Below, in pieces: positions 1 to 8,640 of a stretch of DNA of 64,000 bases (within the stretch, counting starts at the first letter, position 1; the number at the start of each line of letters is the position of its first letter). The notes beneath the pieces are model-generated. The model made no database searches. It was not told the DNA's origin and was given only the letters and a program-made list of their open reading frames with translations. Position numbers and translations under genes: made by a program. The stretch is from Asaia lannensis NBRC 102526 (GTDB taxonomy: Bacteria; Pseudomonadota; Alphaproteobacteria; Acetobacterales; Acetobacteraceae). Location: assembly GCF_024054035.1 (NCBI RefSeq), contig NZ_JAMXQU010000002.1, positions 62,001-126,000 of the forward strand, written 5' to 3'.

Positions 1-1
1 C

Positions 2-778
2 ACGCGTTCGTGGCAGAGGTGGAAAAAACTGCGCCGCTACGCCCCTCCCCTGTTCGAACGTCTGGACTTCATCGCAGCGCGAGGTGAGGAAGATGCCGCC
101 CATTTCCGCGCTCTGGGAGTTGGAGACGTCCTCTGTTTTGGCGATCTCAAGCAGAATGCGCCGCCTCCACCCGTCGACGAAACGGTGTTGGCCGAGCTGA
201 GAGCCCATATCGGGTCGCGCCACGTTTTCCTTGCCGCCTCCACCCATGAGGGCGAAGACGAGATCATCCTTCGCGCTGCGAGCCGTGTACGAGAAAGATA
301 TCCAGACCTGCTGACGGTGATCGCACCGCGACATCCGGTGCGCGGTAGCACGGTTGCCAAGCTATCTTCGCCCCATGCGCCACGGCGTGCGGCAGGGCAA
401 CTTCCTGAGGCATCGGACCCCGTCTGGATTGCCGATACGCTGGGAGAAATGGGACTGTTCTACCGACTGGCACATTGTGCGCTGATCGGTCATTCACTGA
501 TCGCACCCGGTGGAGGACATAACCCGTTCGAAGCCGTCCACCTCGACGTGCCTCTGGCCACCGGCATTCATTGCGGTAATTTCAGTCCAGCATTCAGGCA
601 ACTGGAAGGGTGCGTCATGAGTATAGAAGATGAGACGCAGCTGGCTGGATGGATCATCGATGTGACGGAACACCCCGAACTCTGGGCAGATCGTGCCGAC
701 CGCGCGAAAAAGGCCATACAGACCGAGGGTGTCATACCGGATGGGCTGATCGCACGAATCGATGCGCTATGCGCGTGA
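2..778 (+). CDS. waaA: 3-deoxy-D-manno-octulosonic acid (Kdo) transferase, 5'-truncated by window edge
   Basis: The last 258 codons of a GT30 Kdo transferase are visible; the start lies before base 1, and the reading frame is open from base 2. WaaA adds Kdo residues to the lipid A precursor at the cytoplasmic face of the inner membrane. Visible family marks are the RSWQRW segment at the edge, an LFERLDF segment about 17 residues in, a GDLKQNAP segment (the usual GNLK element) and a C-terminal GGHNP motif that the family uses for nucleotide-sugar binding. The stop overlaps the start of lpxK by 10 bases, which suggests translational coupling in one lipid A operon. Identity is clear; the N-terminal membrane anchor cannot be seen. 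Confidence 0.93.
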   Translation, partial: TRSWQRWKKLRRYAPPLFERLDFIAARGEEDAAHFRALGVGDVLCFGDLKQNAPPPPVDETVLAELRAHIGSRHVFLAASTHEGEDEIILRAASRVRERYPDLLTVIAPRHPVRGSTVAKLSSPHAPRRAAGQLPEASDPVWIADTLGEMGLFYRLAHCALIGHSLIAPGGGHNPFEAVHLDVPLATGIHCGNFSPAFRQLEGCVMSIEDETQLAGWIIDVTEHPELWADRADRAKKAIQTEGVIPDGLIARIDALCA

Positions 779-1761
779 AGCTTACGCCTCCTTCTTTCTG
801 GAACGAGCCGACGCCCGGCTGGCAGGCGAAAATACTCTCGCCCGTGTCGTGGGCACTGACCGGGCTGAGTTCGATACGCGCCATGCGCGCCAGCCCCTAC
901 AAGGCCGGTGTCCCGGTCCTGTGCTGCGGCAATCTCAGTGTGGGCGGCACAGGAAAAACCATCCTCGTGCGCGATCTGGCCAACCGTCTGAAACAGCGCG
1001 GAGAGGCGCCCCATATCCTCAGCCGTGGCTATGAGGGGCGTCTGGCTGGGCCGATACGGGTCGACCCCGTGCATCATACCGCTCGCGACGTGGGCGACGA
1101 GCCATTCATGCTGGCTCAGGATTTTCCTGTCTGGATCGGGGCGGACCGTGGGGAGACCGCGCGTCTGGCGACCGAGTCAGGAGCAACCTGCCTGATCATG
1201 GATGACGGGCTGCAGAATCTCTCGCTCGGACAGACATGTCGCGTGGTCACCATCGACGGTGCCGTAGGGCTTGGCAACGGTCTCACGCTGCCTGCTGGGC
1301 CATTGCGCGAGCCAGCGGCAAAGGGGCTCGGCCGGGTGAACGCGGCCATCGTCATCGGGCGCAATGCCACGGATCTGTCTCACACCCTTCCCGCCGGTCT
1401 CGCAAGGTACGATGCGAAACTCATTCCCTCTGCGGCTATCAGACGATTACAGGGCAAACAGGTCATTGCCTTTGCAGGCATCGGTCGTCCCGCCAAGTTT
1501 TTCGACATGTTGACCGAGGCGGGCTTACCACCCATGCGCAGCATCGCCTTCGACGACCATCATGATTACAGCGAGCGCGATTGTCGCCGGCTTTCAGTCC
1601 TCGCGCGCCAGCCTGGCGCCGTACTGGTCACGACGCGCAAGGACTGGGTCAAGCTTCCCGACTGGCTGCGTGAGGATGTAACGGTCATCGACGTGGAGCT
1701 GCTCTGGGCCGAACCGGATGCCCCCGAACGCCTGCTGGACCGGGTCATGGCGAGCGTGTAG
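769..1761 (+). CDS. lpxK: tetraacyldisaccharide 4'-kinase
   Basis: LpxK phosphorylates the 4' position of the tetraacylated disaccharide to make lipid IVA at the inner membrane. The 330-residue product has a P-loop (GNLSVGGTGKT, residues 54-64), the family DDGLQN motif at about 145-150 and an FDDHHDYS segment in the C-terminal half. I chose the ATG at 769 because it starts the conserved N-terminus and overlaps the waaA stop. An upstream in-frame ATG at 649 would add 40 unrelated residues read out of frame from waaA. It sits between waaA and an acyltransferase, the usual lipid A neighbourhood. Confidence 0.95.
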   Translation: MRVKLTPPSFWNEPTPGWQAKILSPVSWALTGLSSIRAMRASPYKAGVPVLCCGNLSVGGTGKTILVRDLANRLKQRGEAPHILSRGYEGRLAGPIRVDPVHHTARDVGDEPFMLAQDFPVWIGADRGETARLATESGATCLIMDDGLQNLSLGQTCRVVTIDGAVGLGNGLTLPAGPLREPAAKGLGRVNAAIVIGRNATDLSHTLPAGLARYDAKLIPSAAIRRLQGKQVIAFAGIGRPAKFFDMLTEAGLPPMRSIAFDDHHDYSERDCRRLSVLARQPGAVLVTTRKDWVKLPDWLREDVTVIDVELLWAEPDAPERLLDRVMASV

Positions 1762-1770
1762 AGCCGCCCG

Positions 1771-2694
1771 ATGAGCGATAAACCTGCCATCACCCTAGCG
1801 CATCGCGCAGAGTATTTCATAGCGAAGCTGGCCCTTATCGGGTTCTCATGCCTTCCTCCGTCAACCGCCTCGAACCTCGGCGGATGGCTCGCACGACGGA
1901 TCGGGCCGCGCCTGCCTGTTTCGCGACTGGCCGATATCAATCTTTCCATGGCCCTGCCGCGCATGAAAGAGCATGAGCGCGCCGAGACCGTCGCACAGGT
2001 CTGGGAAAATCTGGGACGCACCGCCGCCGAGTTCCCTCATCTTGCGCGCCTCGAACAGAATACGCCAAGCGGGCCGGGCTGGAGCATTACCAACGCCGAG
2101 GCGCTGGATGCAGTGCGCGAAACCGGCAAGCCGGTCATCTTCTTTTCAGGCCATATCGGCAACTGGGAGATGCTTCCCCCCATCGTCGCACGCCACGGCC
2201 TGCCTTTTGCCTCGTTTTACAGAGCTGCCGGCAATCCGCTCATCGATAACATGATCACCCGGCTGCGCCTGCGCGCAATGGGGACCGATGTCCCCATGTT
2301 CGCGAAAGGGGCGAAGGGCGCGCGTGCAGCATTGCGCCATCTGTCCACCGGCCATCATCTTGGCATACTGGGCGATCAGAAAATGAATGACGGCATCGAA
2401 TGCCGCTTTTTCAATCTTCCAGCCATGACAGCCTCGGCTGCGGCGAGCTTCGCCATAAAATATGACTGCCCGATCGTAACGGGTCGTATCGTCCGTCTTG
2501 GCCCTGCCCGTCTGCATCTCGAGGTGGGTCCCGTCCTGATACCCGACCAGAATGCCCCGAGGCAGATCGAAATCGGCAGCCTGACACAGCAGCTCAACGA
2601 TCAGCTGGAGCGGTGGATCACCGAAATCCCCGGTAGCTGGTTATGGCTGCATCGTCGCTGGCCAAAAGAATTGTATACAAGAAAAAAAGGCTGA
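1771..2694 (+). CDS. lysophospholipid/lauroyl acyltransferase (LpxL/HtrB family)
   Basis: This 307-residue LpxL/LpxM-family protein probably transfers a secondary acyl chain to Kdo-lipid IVA. The catalytic HX4E signature is visible as H128-IGNW-E133, preceded by a hydrophobic VIFFSG strand, and the product ends with the family WLWLHRRWP segment. A hydrophobic stretch near residues 17-30 could be the membrane anchor. It starts 9 bases after lpxK, so the three genes look like one transcript. Whether it acts on lipid A (LpxL) or on another glycolipid cannot be decided from sequence, so I give no symbol. Confidence 0.88.
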   Translation: MSDKPAITLAHRAEYFIAKLALIGFSCLPPSTASNLGGWLARRIGPRLPVSRLADINLSMALPRMKEHERAETVAQVWENLGRTAAEFPHLARLEQNTPSGPGWSITNAEALDAVRETGKPVIFFSGHIGNWEMLPPIVARHGLPFASFYRAAGNPLIDNMITRLRLRAMGTDVPMFAKGAKGARAALRHLSTGHHLGILGDQKMNDGIECRFFNLPAMTASAAASFAIKYDCPIVTGRIVRLGPARLHLEVGPVLIPDQNAPRQIEIGSLTQQLNDQLERWITEIPGSWLWLHRRWPKELYTRKKG

Positions 2695-2880
2695 ATTGCA
2701 CCTCATAGACGCCCAAAACAGCGTTTTCAACCTCTGCACGTCCGCGAAACGAAGCATTGCTTTTGTGCAACACTATCTGTTTTTGATGACCGGAAAGGAC
2801 CTTTGCGCGCAATTTTACATTGAGACTGCGCGCTTTTGCCGTTTAGCCTCGGTGCTGCACCAGAAATGAGGACGCATCGT

Positions 2881-3252
2881 ATGGCCCAGACGCTGCCGTT
2901 TCCCAAGAACGAAACTCCAGCACCTCTCAGCAATGTGATTCCACTGCGCTTTAATGTCCTGCCCCGCCATCGCGAGTATCTCTCGCAGTGGCTTCGGGCC
3001 GGGCTCGCGATGGGTTTATGTGACGCGGATATCGAGACGGAATGTCCCGATGGACGTGACGAAGCTGTCGCTCACATCCTGATCTGGGTGCGTGAAAACG
3101 CAGACCCGGCCTATATGATCAGACCGCGCGGCCTGCGCTGGGTCCTGATCGACCATATTCGCGACCACGAACTTGGCGTTTATCCCAGTCTCGAGCTTGC
3201 CCTCAATACCGTACGCCCCGTCCTGCCGCTGAAATCGATCGCCGCAGCCTGA
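2881..3252 (+). CDS. conserved hypothetical protein, 123 aa
   Basis: I do not recognise this family. The 123-residue product has no signal peptide or membrane segment. It is rich in Arg, Leu and Pro, with a central region (LSQWLRAGLAMGLCDADIE) that looks like amphipathic helices, then a charged stretch with RPRGLRWVLIDHI. The ATG at 2881 follows a GAGGA ribosome site about 8 bases upstream. An in-frame ATG at 2836 would add 15 residues without such a site. It stands alone between the lipid A genes and a convergent lipoprotein gene. Base composition is like its neighbours, so it reads as a native gene rather than an import. Confidence 0.7.
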   Translation: MAQTLPFPKNETPAPLSNVIPLRFNVLPRHREYLSQWLRAGLAMGLCDADIETECPDGRDEAVAHILIWVRENADPAYMIRPRGLRWVLIDHIRDHELGVYPSLELALNTVRPVLPLKSIAAA

Positions 3253-3312
3253 CTCTTGCGTCCCCCGTTCCGACATGGGTGATGAACGAACATCCCCCAA
3301 CGCCGGACCAGA

Positions 3313-3337
3313 TCAGGCCGATCCCGGATCGGCCCTG
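3313..3337. terminator. stem-loop between convergent genes
   Basis: GGCCGATC (3316-3323) pairs perfectly with GATCGGCC (3327-3334) around a 3-base loop, in the gap between the converging small gene and the LpoA-like gene. There is no clear T-run, so it is only a candidate terminator. Confidence 0.4.
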
Positions 3338-3352
3338 TTAAGGGGAAGCGGA

Positions 3353-4723
3353 TTAGGGGGTCGCGCGTGAGAGACGGCGCGGCGCAGGCAACGCGGTTTT
3401 AACTCCGCCTCCCGGCATGATTTCGAAGACTGCGAGCCCGCGCGCCACGCTTCCATCCGCGCGGAGCGCAAAGGTTCCATCCGCACCGGCAAAGCCGTCG
3501 GGGCGCAGCAGGGAATTCTGCGAAAACCCATCGGGCTGCTGGCTCAGGACGGCCGCCATTGTCGCGGTGTCGTATGCCACATCGGCCAGTACAGACGGCG
3601 CGTAGCCGTACCGTGCGCGATAGCGCTGCACAAAATCCGTGCGAGCCGCCGGATCGGGGGCAGCGAACCATCCACCCTGCAAAGCTGCCAGCTTGCTTGA
3701 GAATGCGCTCCAGAGCGCGGGCCCCATAAGCCGCGTCTGATGCGGGTCCACCGAAGCCTGTTTGAGACCATCGATCACGGTTGCAAGCTGCAGACCCGTA
3801 TCGCCGAGCAAAAGCGCGTCGAAAGGCGGCGGCGGCATCGGGACCGACGGTGCCGGTGTCGACGTGCCTGCTGCGTTTGGCACTGGTGCGTTCTGGCCTG
3901 TTGCAGTTTGGACAGGAGACGTATCGGCTTCGCTGCCGAGCGGGTTGATCGCGTCCGGTTCGGCTGGCTTGGCTGCCTGCGCCTGTTGCGCAACCTGATC
4001 CTGACGGCTCTGGATATTCGCAAGCGTTTTCAGGCCAGAAACGATGGAATCGGCTGCTCCCGTGTGGAACACGATCTGTGGCGACTCGAGCCCCTTGGCG
4101 GCACAGGCCTTCACCAGAGCGTCGCCCAGCGCATGACCGAGCGCGCTTTCGGGCAGAAACGCCGCAAAATTCTTGCGCCCTTCTCCGGCCGCTGCATCGA
4201 CAAGACGATTGACCTGCTGCTCGACTGTCACGCCCATGACCCAGACGCCCGGATGAGCCTGTGCCTGATCGCTGGTATAGGCAAATTCGGGAACGCCTGC
4301 CGGTTGCGCCAGTGTCGCGACAGAGGCCGTCTGAGAAGCGGTAAGCGGCCCGAGAATTACCCTGTCGCCCTGATCGATTGCTGCGCGCGCCGTTGTTGCC
4401 GCCGTCTGGCCGGGCGCATCCGTATCGCGGATATCGAGTGTGACACCATGTCCGTCAGGCACAGCAATATGGGCCGCATTGGCCATCTGCTGACCGAGCT
4501 TGCCGAAACGCCCCGAGAGCGGCAACAACATGCCAATCTTTTTGATGCCGGCATCGGGCTGCGGGCCCACGGCGCCAACAGGAGGTGCGGTTCCCGGGCC
4601 GCTACAGGCATTGAGTGCAAGAAGCGCGACACCGGCCAGAGCGGAAACCTTGCATGCAGTGGCCGACCTGAGCGATGTGAAGGAAACCACGCGCTGACGG
4701 GGACCGAATGTCCGACCTAACAT
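3353..4723 (-). CDS. LpoA-like lipoprotein, penicillin-binding protein activator (periplasmic binding protein fold)
   Basis: A 456-residue lipoprotein with a type I periplasmic-binding-protein domain, matching LpoA/YraM-like activators of peptidoglycan synthases. A basic N-terminus and hydrophobic stretch end in a lipobox (L37-N-A-C40). The binding domain starts with KKIGMLLPLSGRFG. A long Pro/Ala/Thr-rich insert between about residues 240 and 300 interrupts the fold. The ATG at 4723 has AGGAG 12 bases upstream; a GTG at 4690 would still keep the signal peptide. As in E. coli (yraM/yraL), it is divergent from rsmI. Here the ATG start makes the two coding regions overlap by 16 bases at their 5' ends. 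The role in cell-wall synthesis is inferred from family and context. Confidence 0.82.
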   Translation of the reverse strand: MLGRTFGPRQRVVSFTSLRSATACKVSALAGVALLALNACSGPGTAPPVGAVGPQPDAGIKKIGMLLPLSGRFGKLGQQMANAAHIAVPDGHGVTLDIRDTDAPGQTAATTARAAIDQGDRVILGPLTASQTASVATLAQPAGVPEFAYTSDQAQAHPGVWVMGVTVEQQVNRLVDAAAGEGRKNFAAFLPESALGHALGDALVKACAAKGLESPQIVFHTGAADSIVSGLKTLANIQSRQDQVAQQAQAAKPAEPDAINPLGSEADTSPVQTATGQNAPVPNAAGTSTPAPSVPMPPPPFDALLLGDTGLQLATVIDGLKQASVDPHQTRLMGPALWSAFSSKLAALQGGWFAAPDPAARTDFVQRYRARYGYAPSVLADVAYDTATMAAVLSQQPDGFSQNSLLRPDGFAGADGTFALRADGSVARGLAVFEIMPGGGVKTALPAPRRLSRATP

Positions 4724-5658
4724 CTTACACCCATACTCCTGTTGACGATTCGATCCATGAGGATCCGCAGCATGCTTATGATACTTCCGGGAATACTGCG
4801 ACCCTTCCCCCGGGAAGCCTGACCCTCGTGGCAACGCCGATCGGCAATCTGGGCGATATAAGCATACGCGCCCTTGCCGCACTCAAGGCTGCCGATGTGA
4901 TCCTGTGCGAGGATACCCGGGTAACAGCCAAACTGCTCAAAGCCTATAATGTTTCCACACCGACACAAATTCTTCACGACCATAACGAGGAAGACCGCAT
5001 TCTCGGGTTGCTGGAAAGATTACGCTCCGGCGCACGGATGGTTCTCGTCTCGGACGCTGGAACACCGCTCGTATCCGATCCCGGCTTTCGCCTTGTACGC
5101 GCAGCGCTGGCCCAGGATCTGCGCGTGGACGCGGTGCCGGGCGCCAATGCTGCAACACTTGCCCTGACCCTTTCGGGCCTGCCGCCTCATCCTTCACTAT
5201 TCAGCGGTTTTGCCGCTCCGCGTTCGAGCGCCCGCAAAGGACAGTTTGCCGTCTTACGCGCTGCAGAACAGGCTGGCCTGTCTGCTACCCTGATCTGGTA
5301 CGAGGCGCCCCATCGTCTGCTCGACATGATCGAGGATCTGATTGCCGTATTCGGCCCCGACCGGCAGGGAGCGGTCGCACGCGAGCTGACAAAGAAATTC
5401 GAAGAAATCCGACGCGGCACCCTGGCCGAGTTGCAAAGCCATTTTCTCGCAACGGCGCCACGCGGCGAGATCACGATCCTCGTCGGACCACCGGGCGACG
5501 AGCCTGCGCTGGGCGAGGAAGATCTCGACACACGCCTGCGCACAGCTCTCGAAACCCACTCGGTGAAGGATGCGGCAGCTCTGGTAGCAGGGGCCGTCAA
5601 CCTGCCCAAACGCGTGGTCTACGCCCGTGCCCTGGAGCTGGGGAAACAGAAGGACTGA
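4708..5658 (+). CDS. rsmI: 16S rRNA (cytidine(1402)-2'-O)-methyltransferase
   Basis: RsmI 2'-O-methylates C1402 in the decoding centre of 16S rRNA. The 316-residue product shows the tetrapyrrole-methylase fold markers in order: LVATPIGNLGDIS at about 37-49, ILCEDTR, LVSDAGTPLVSDPG and DAVPGANA. About 35 residues precede the conserved core, which is long. The ATG at 4708 is the only in-frame ATG/GTG/TTG before that core, so the start is likely correct. It overlaps the divergent LpoA-like gene start. The yraN gene that often follows rsmI is not seen here; lolA comes next on the other strand. Confidence 0.93.
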   Translation: MSDLTSYTHTPVDDSIHEDPQHAYDTSGNTATLPPGSLTLVATPIGNLGDISIRALAALKAADVILCEDTRVTAKLLKAYNVSTPTQILHDHNEEDRILGLLERLRSGARMVLVSDAGTPLVSDPGFRLVRAALAQDLRVDAVPGANAATLALTLSGLPPHPSLFSGFAAPRSSARKGQFAVLRAAEQAGLSATLIWYEAPHRLLDMIEDLIAVFGPDRQGAVARELTKKFEEIRRGTLAELQSHFLATAPRGEITILVGPPGDEPALGEEDLDTRLRTALETHSVKDAAALVAGAVNLPKRVVYARALELGKQKD

Positions 5659-5749
5659 GCCGCAACCGCCCACCGGTCGGACGCCACAGGCTTGTCTCTC
5701 ATGCGTCCAACCGCTCATGCACCAGCGCGACCATTCGCGCTGCGAGGTG

Positions 5750-6418
5750 TCAGTCCTGCTCTTTGGGTAGCGCGAACAATGTATCCGGCAAGCTGGGATT
5801 GGCGACGATATTGAACAGATCGATCTGCGTTTCGCGCCCCTGGGCGTCCTTCACGACCCATGAGCGCAGCGCAAGCGGCGAATCATTGAAGATAAGCGTC
5901 AGGCTTCCCTCGGACGGTGTCGCCGTGCGCACCAGCGTTACCTGAACCAGCCCGCGTTCATGCTGGAACCCGGTAACGGTGACATCGCCGGCCAAGCGCA
6001 GATCGGGACGCAGAAGAAGCCCCAGCGGTGTACGATCAAGCGGGAGCGTGGTGACCTGCCCAAGCTCGCGGTCCTGATAAACGATCTGCCCCTGATTGGC
6101 GATCAGAAGCAGAGGGCTCGGCTTGTCATAATCGAAACGCATGCGACCAGGTCGGTCCAGCCATGCCTGCCCTGTCGAACGGGCGCCATCCGGAGCAATC
6201 TGCTGGAAGCGCGCCTTGATCGTGTGCGTCGCATTCAGTGCGTCCTGAACGCGGGCGACCCAGCCCGCATCGGCGGGGGACAAGGCAGCAGCTCCTGTCT
6301 GGGTCTGTATCTGGTTCTGGGCCAGTGCTGGCACAGGGAGAAATGCCAGCCCCGTCAGGGCTGCAAAAAGGCAGGAAACAGGTTTGATCATCGGGGAATT
6401 ATCAGACTGCCGCTTCAT
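5750..6418 (-). CDS. lolA: outer-membrane lipoprotein carrier protein
   Basis: A 222-residue LolA-family periplasmic chaperone that ferries lipoproteins from LolCDE to the outer membrane. It has a signal peptide ending near PVPALA, then the family pattern: FQQ, TGQAWLDRPGRMRFDYD, a hydrophobic LLLIANQG strand, and the C-terminal WVVKDAQGRETQIDLFNI segment. The ATG at 6418 has an AAGG site and overlaps the gshA end by 17 bases. A second ATG at 6391 gives a shorter, equally good signal peptide, so the exact start is open. It lies directly after gshA on the same strand. Confidence 0.87.
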   Translation of the reverse strand: MKRQSDNSPMIKPVSCLFAALTGLAFLPVPALAQNQIQTQTGAAALSPADAGWVARVQDALNATHTIKARFQQIAPDGARSTGQAWLDRPGRMRFDYDKPSPLLLIANQGQIVYQDRELGQVTTLPLDRTPLGLLLRPDLRLAGDVTVTGFQHERGLVQVTLVRTATPSEGSLTLIFNDSPLALRSWVVKDAQGRETQIDLFNIVANPSLPDTLFALPKEQD

Positions 6419-7784
6419 CGAAAATGAACCTTACATCGCCCTTCCAGGGACCGTGGTACCGGTCGAGCCAGTACTCTGCCTGTGTCTGTCCGCCATCGGC
6501 AATTTTCATCAGAGGGGCGAGATAGATTTCCTCACCCAGACCACGCGCGCGCAATCCCTGCTCTGCCAACGAAACGACACGTTTGGCAAGATTGCGCAGC
6601 CCACCGGGGAACGCAGCGTCCATCGCCTTGCCCGGCACTTCTGCACGCAGTGCCTCATAAACCGACCACGTTTGCTCCTTGACCAGCTTTTCGGCCTCCA
6701 CAAGGGTTGCCGGATCGTAAAGCAGGCCAACCCAGAGGGCCGATTGCGCCAACATCATTTCGGGGCTTCCGGCATCGGCCCCGCGCATTTCAAGAAACTG
6801 CTTCAGTCTCACATCCGGGAAGACCGTCGTGAGATGATCTTCGAAATCGCCCAGCGTGGGGGTGAACCCTGCAAGCTGGGGCTGAGGCCTGCCTTCAAGC
6901 CAGTCCCGGAATGAGGCACCGGCCACATCATGAATCTGCCCATCGCGCATGATGAAATACATCGGCACATCGAGCACCCAGTCGACATAGCTCTCGAAGC
7001 CGAAATCGTCTTCGAAACAGCAGGCCGGCATGCCAGAGCGCGCATTGTCGGTGTCGGTCCAGACATTCGCCCTGTTCGACAGAAATCCGTTCGGCTTGCC
7101 CTCGTAGAAGGGCGAATTGGCAAAGAGCGCCGTGGCGAGCGGCTGGAGTGCGAGAGAGACACGCATCTTGCGCGCCATATCTTCCTCGGACCCGAAATCC
7201 AGATTGACCTGTACCGTGCAGGTACGTGTCATCATATCCAGTCCCATGCTCCCTACGAGCGGCATATAACGACGCATGATCGCATAGCGGCTCTTGGGCA
7301 TGATCGGCATGGCGTCACGCGGCCACAACGGCTGGAAGCCCAAGGGAGCGAACCCGAGACCGAGCGCTTTTGCAGGCTCGCGCAGGGCTTCGAAATGGGC
7401 CGCCATCTCGGATCTTGTTTCATGAAGCGTGGCAACCGGTTTGCCCGACAGCTCGAACTGACCGGCAGGTTCGAGCGATATGGATTCGCCCTTGTGCGCA
7501 CCCTGCCCCTTCAGCCCGATCAGCTGCTCCTTGTCTTCAATCGCCTGCCAGGACGATCCATCGCCTTTCAGTGCCTCAAGAAGAGCTTCAATTCCTTCAG
7601 GCTTGTAGGCGGGTGGTGAATAGGCTTCGCGACCGGATCGATCACCGGGCAGAACGAAGCCGAATTTTTCATGTTCCGTACCAATGCGCCAGGCAGTTTG
7701 CGGCTTTGCACCGTCAGCGAGAATCGCGACGAGCTGGGCCTTGCTCTCTATGGGCGTATCGTTCAGGTCACCGGGATTAGACAT
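6402..7784 (-). CDS. gshA: glutamate--cysteine ligase (GCS2/plant-type)
   Basis: This 460-residue enzyme makes gamma-glutamylcysteine, the first step of glutathione synthesis. It belongs to the GCS2 class used by alphaproteobacteria and plants rather than the enterobacterial GshA class. Recognisable segments are RIGTEHEKFGF near the N-terminus, a central MTRTCTVQVNLDF strand, RANVWTDTDNARSG, and a C-terminal LAPLMKIADGGQTQAEYWL helix. Length matches the family. The gene ends inside the start of lolA. No glutathione synthase gene is present in this window. Confidence 0.92.
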   Translation of the reverse strand: MSNPGDLNDTPIESKAQLVAILADGAKPQTAWRIGTEHEKFGFVLPGDRSGREAYSPPAYKPEGIEALLEALKGDGSSWQAIEDKEQLIGLKGQGAHKGESISLEPAGQFELSGKPVATLHETRSEMAAHFEALREPAKALGLGFAPLGFQPLWPRDAMPIMPKSRYAIMRRYMPLVGSMGLDMMTRTCTVQVNLDFGSEEDMARKMRVSLALQPLATALFANSPFYEGKPNGFLSNRANVWTDTDNARSGMPACCFEDDFGFESYVDWVLDVPMYFIMRDGQIHDVAGASFRDWLEGRPQPQLAGFTPTLGDFEDHLTTVFPDVRLKQFLEMRGADAGSPEMMLAQSALWVGLLYDPATLVEAEKLVKEQTWSVYEALRAEVPGKAMDAAFPGGLRNLAKRVVSLAEQGLRARGLGEEIYLAPLMKIADGGQTQAEYWLDRYHGPWKGDVRFIFDEAAV

Positions 7785-7840
7785 GGGCGGTACTGGAGCC
7801 TCGGAGGGATTTCTGGAAAAAGAAACTGTTGAGTTTCTCT

Positions 7841-8563
7841 CTATATGGACTGTGCAGCGCGAAACGCCAAATGGGCAAGTCCGGCAACCACCGCAGTATC
7901 GGCTCTCAGGATCAACGGCCCAAGCGACACGGAACGAACGGCGCCATGCTGGTCCAGAAAGCGACGCTCATTTCCAGAGAATCCACCTTCAGGTCCGATA
8001 AGCAGGGCATAGTCTGCCGGAACAGGTTCAACGTTCTCGCTATCCTGTCGTTCCAGCGCCGCGAAAACCGGACAATCGACCGGCCATTCCTGCATCAGCT
8101 GTGCCATCGGTCGCAGGGGATCGATCTGCGGGATATCAAGCCTTTCGCATTGCTCGGCCGCCTCGATCGCAATGGCCCTGAACCGTTCCGCATTGATCCT
8201 GTGCGTGTTTGTGCGCTCCGTGATAACCGGACAGAATCGGGTAACACCCATCTCGGTCCCCATGCGCAGCACGAGATCCGTCGCATCGCGTTTAAGCGGC
8301 GCGAACAACAGAACGGGCCCGTGAACGGGTACGGCTGGACGGATCGACGCTGTCAGCACGGCACGCCCGCGATCCTTGCGCTCCATCTCGAGACGGGCAG
8401 CCCATTCTCCTGTGCCATCGCCGAAGACGTGGAGCGTATCCCCATCGGCCAGACGAAGCACACTGGCCAGATAACGCATGTGCCCGGGGTCCAGGCTAAT
8501 CGTCTCGCCTGCTCCCATGCCCGGTAGCAGTCCTTCCAGATAGAGCCGTGGCGCGTCCTGCAT
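7841..8563 (-). CDS. rsmE: 16S rRNA (uracil(1498)-N(3))-methyltransferase
   Basis: RsmE methylates U1498 of 16S rRNA. The 240-residue product has the SPOUT-class knot near its C-terminus: LLIGPEGGFSGNE, then LGPLILRADTAV. Upstream is the family element GTEMGVTRFCPVITERT. An N-terminal PUA-like half contains the HMRYLASVLRLADGD segment. It lies 56 bases upstream of gshA on the same strand and is divergent from ubiA. In many alphaproteobacteria rsmE, gshA and ubiA also lie together, which supports the call. Confidence 0.94.
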   Translation of the reverse strand: MQDAPRLYLEGLLPGMGAGETISLDPGHMRYLASVLRLADGDTLHVFGDGTGEWAARLEMERKDRGRAVLTASIRPAVPVHGPVLLFAPLKRDATDLVLRMGTEMGVTRFCPVITERTNTHRINAERFRAIAIEAAEQCERLDIPQIDPLRPMAQLMQEWPVDCPVFAALERQDSENVEPVPADYALLIGPEGGFSGNERRFLDQHGAVRSVSLGPLILRADTAVVAGLAHLAFRAAQSI

Positions 8564-8640
8564 GGGGTCCCCTCTCGATGCGCGATTGACGTTCGTCGTT
8601 CATAGACGCAATGAACCGGGATGACGACATGGAGAGCCAG

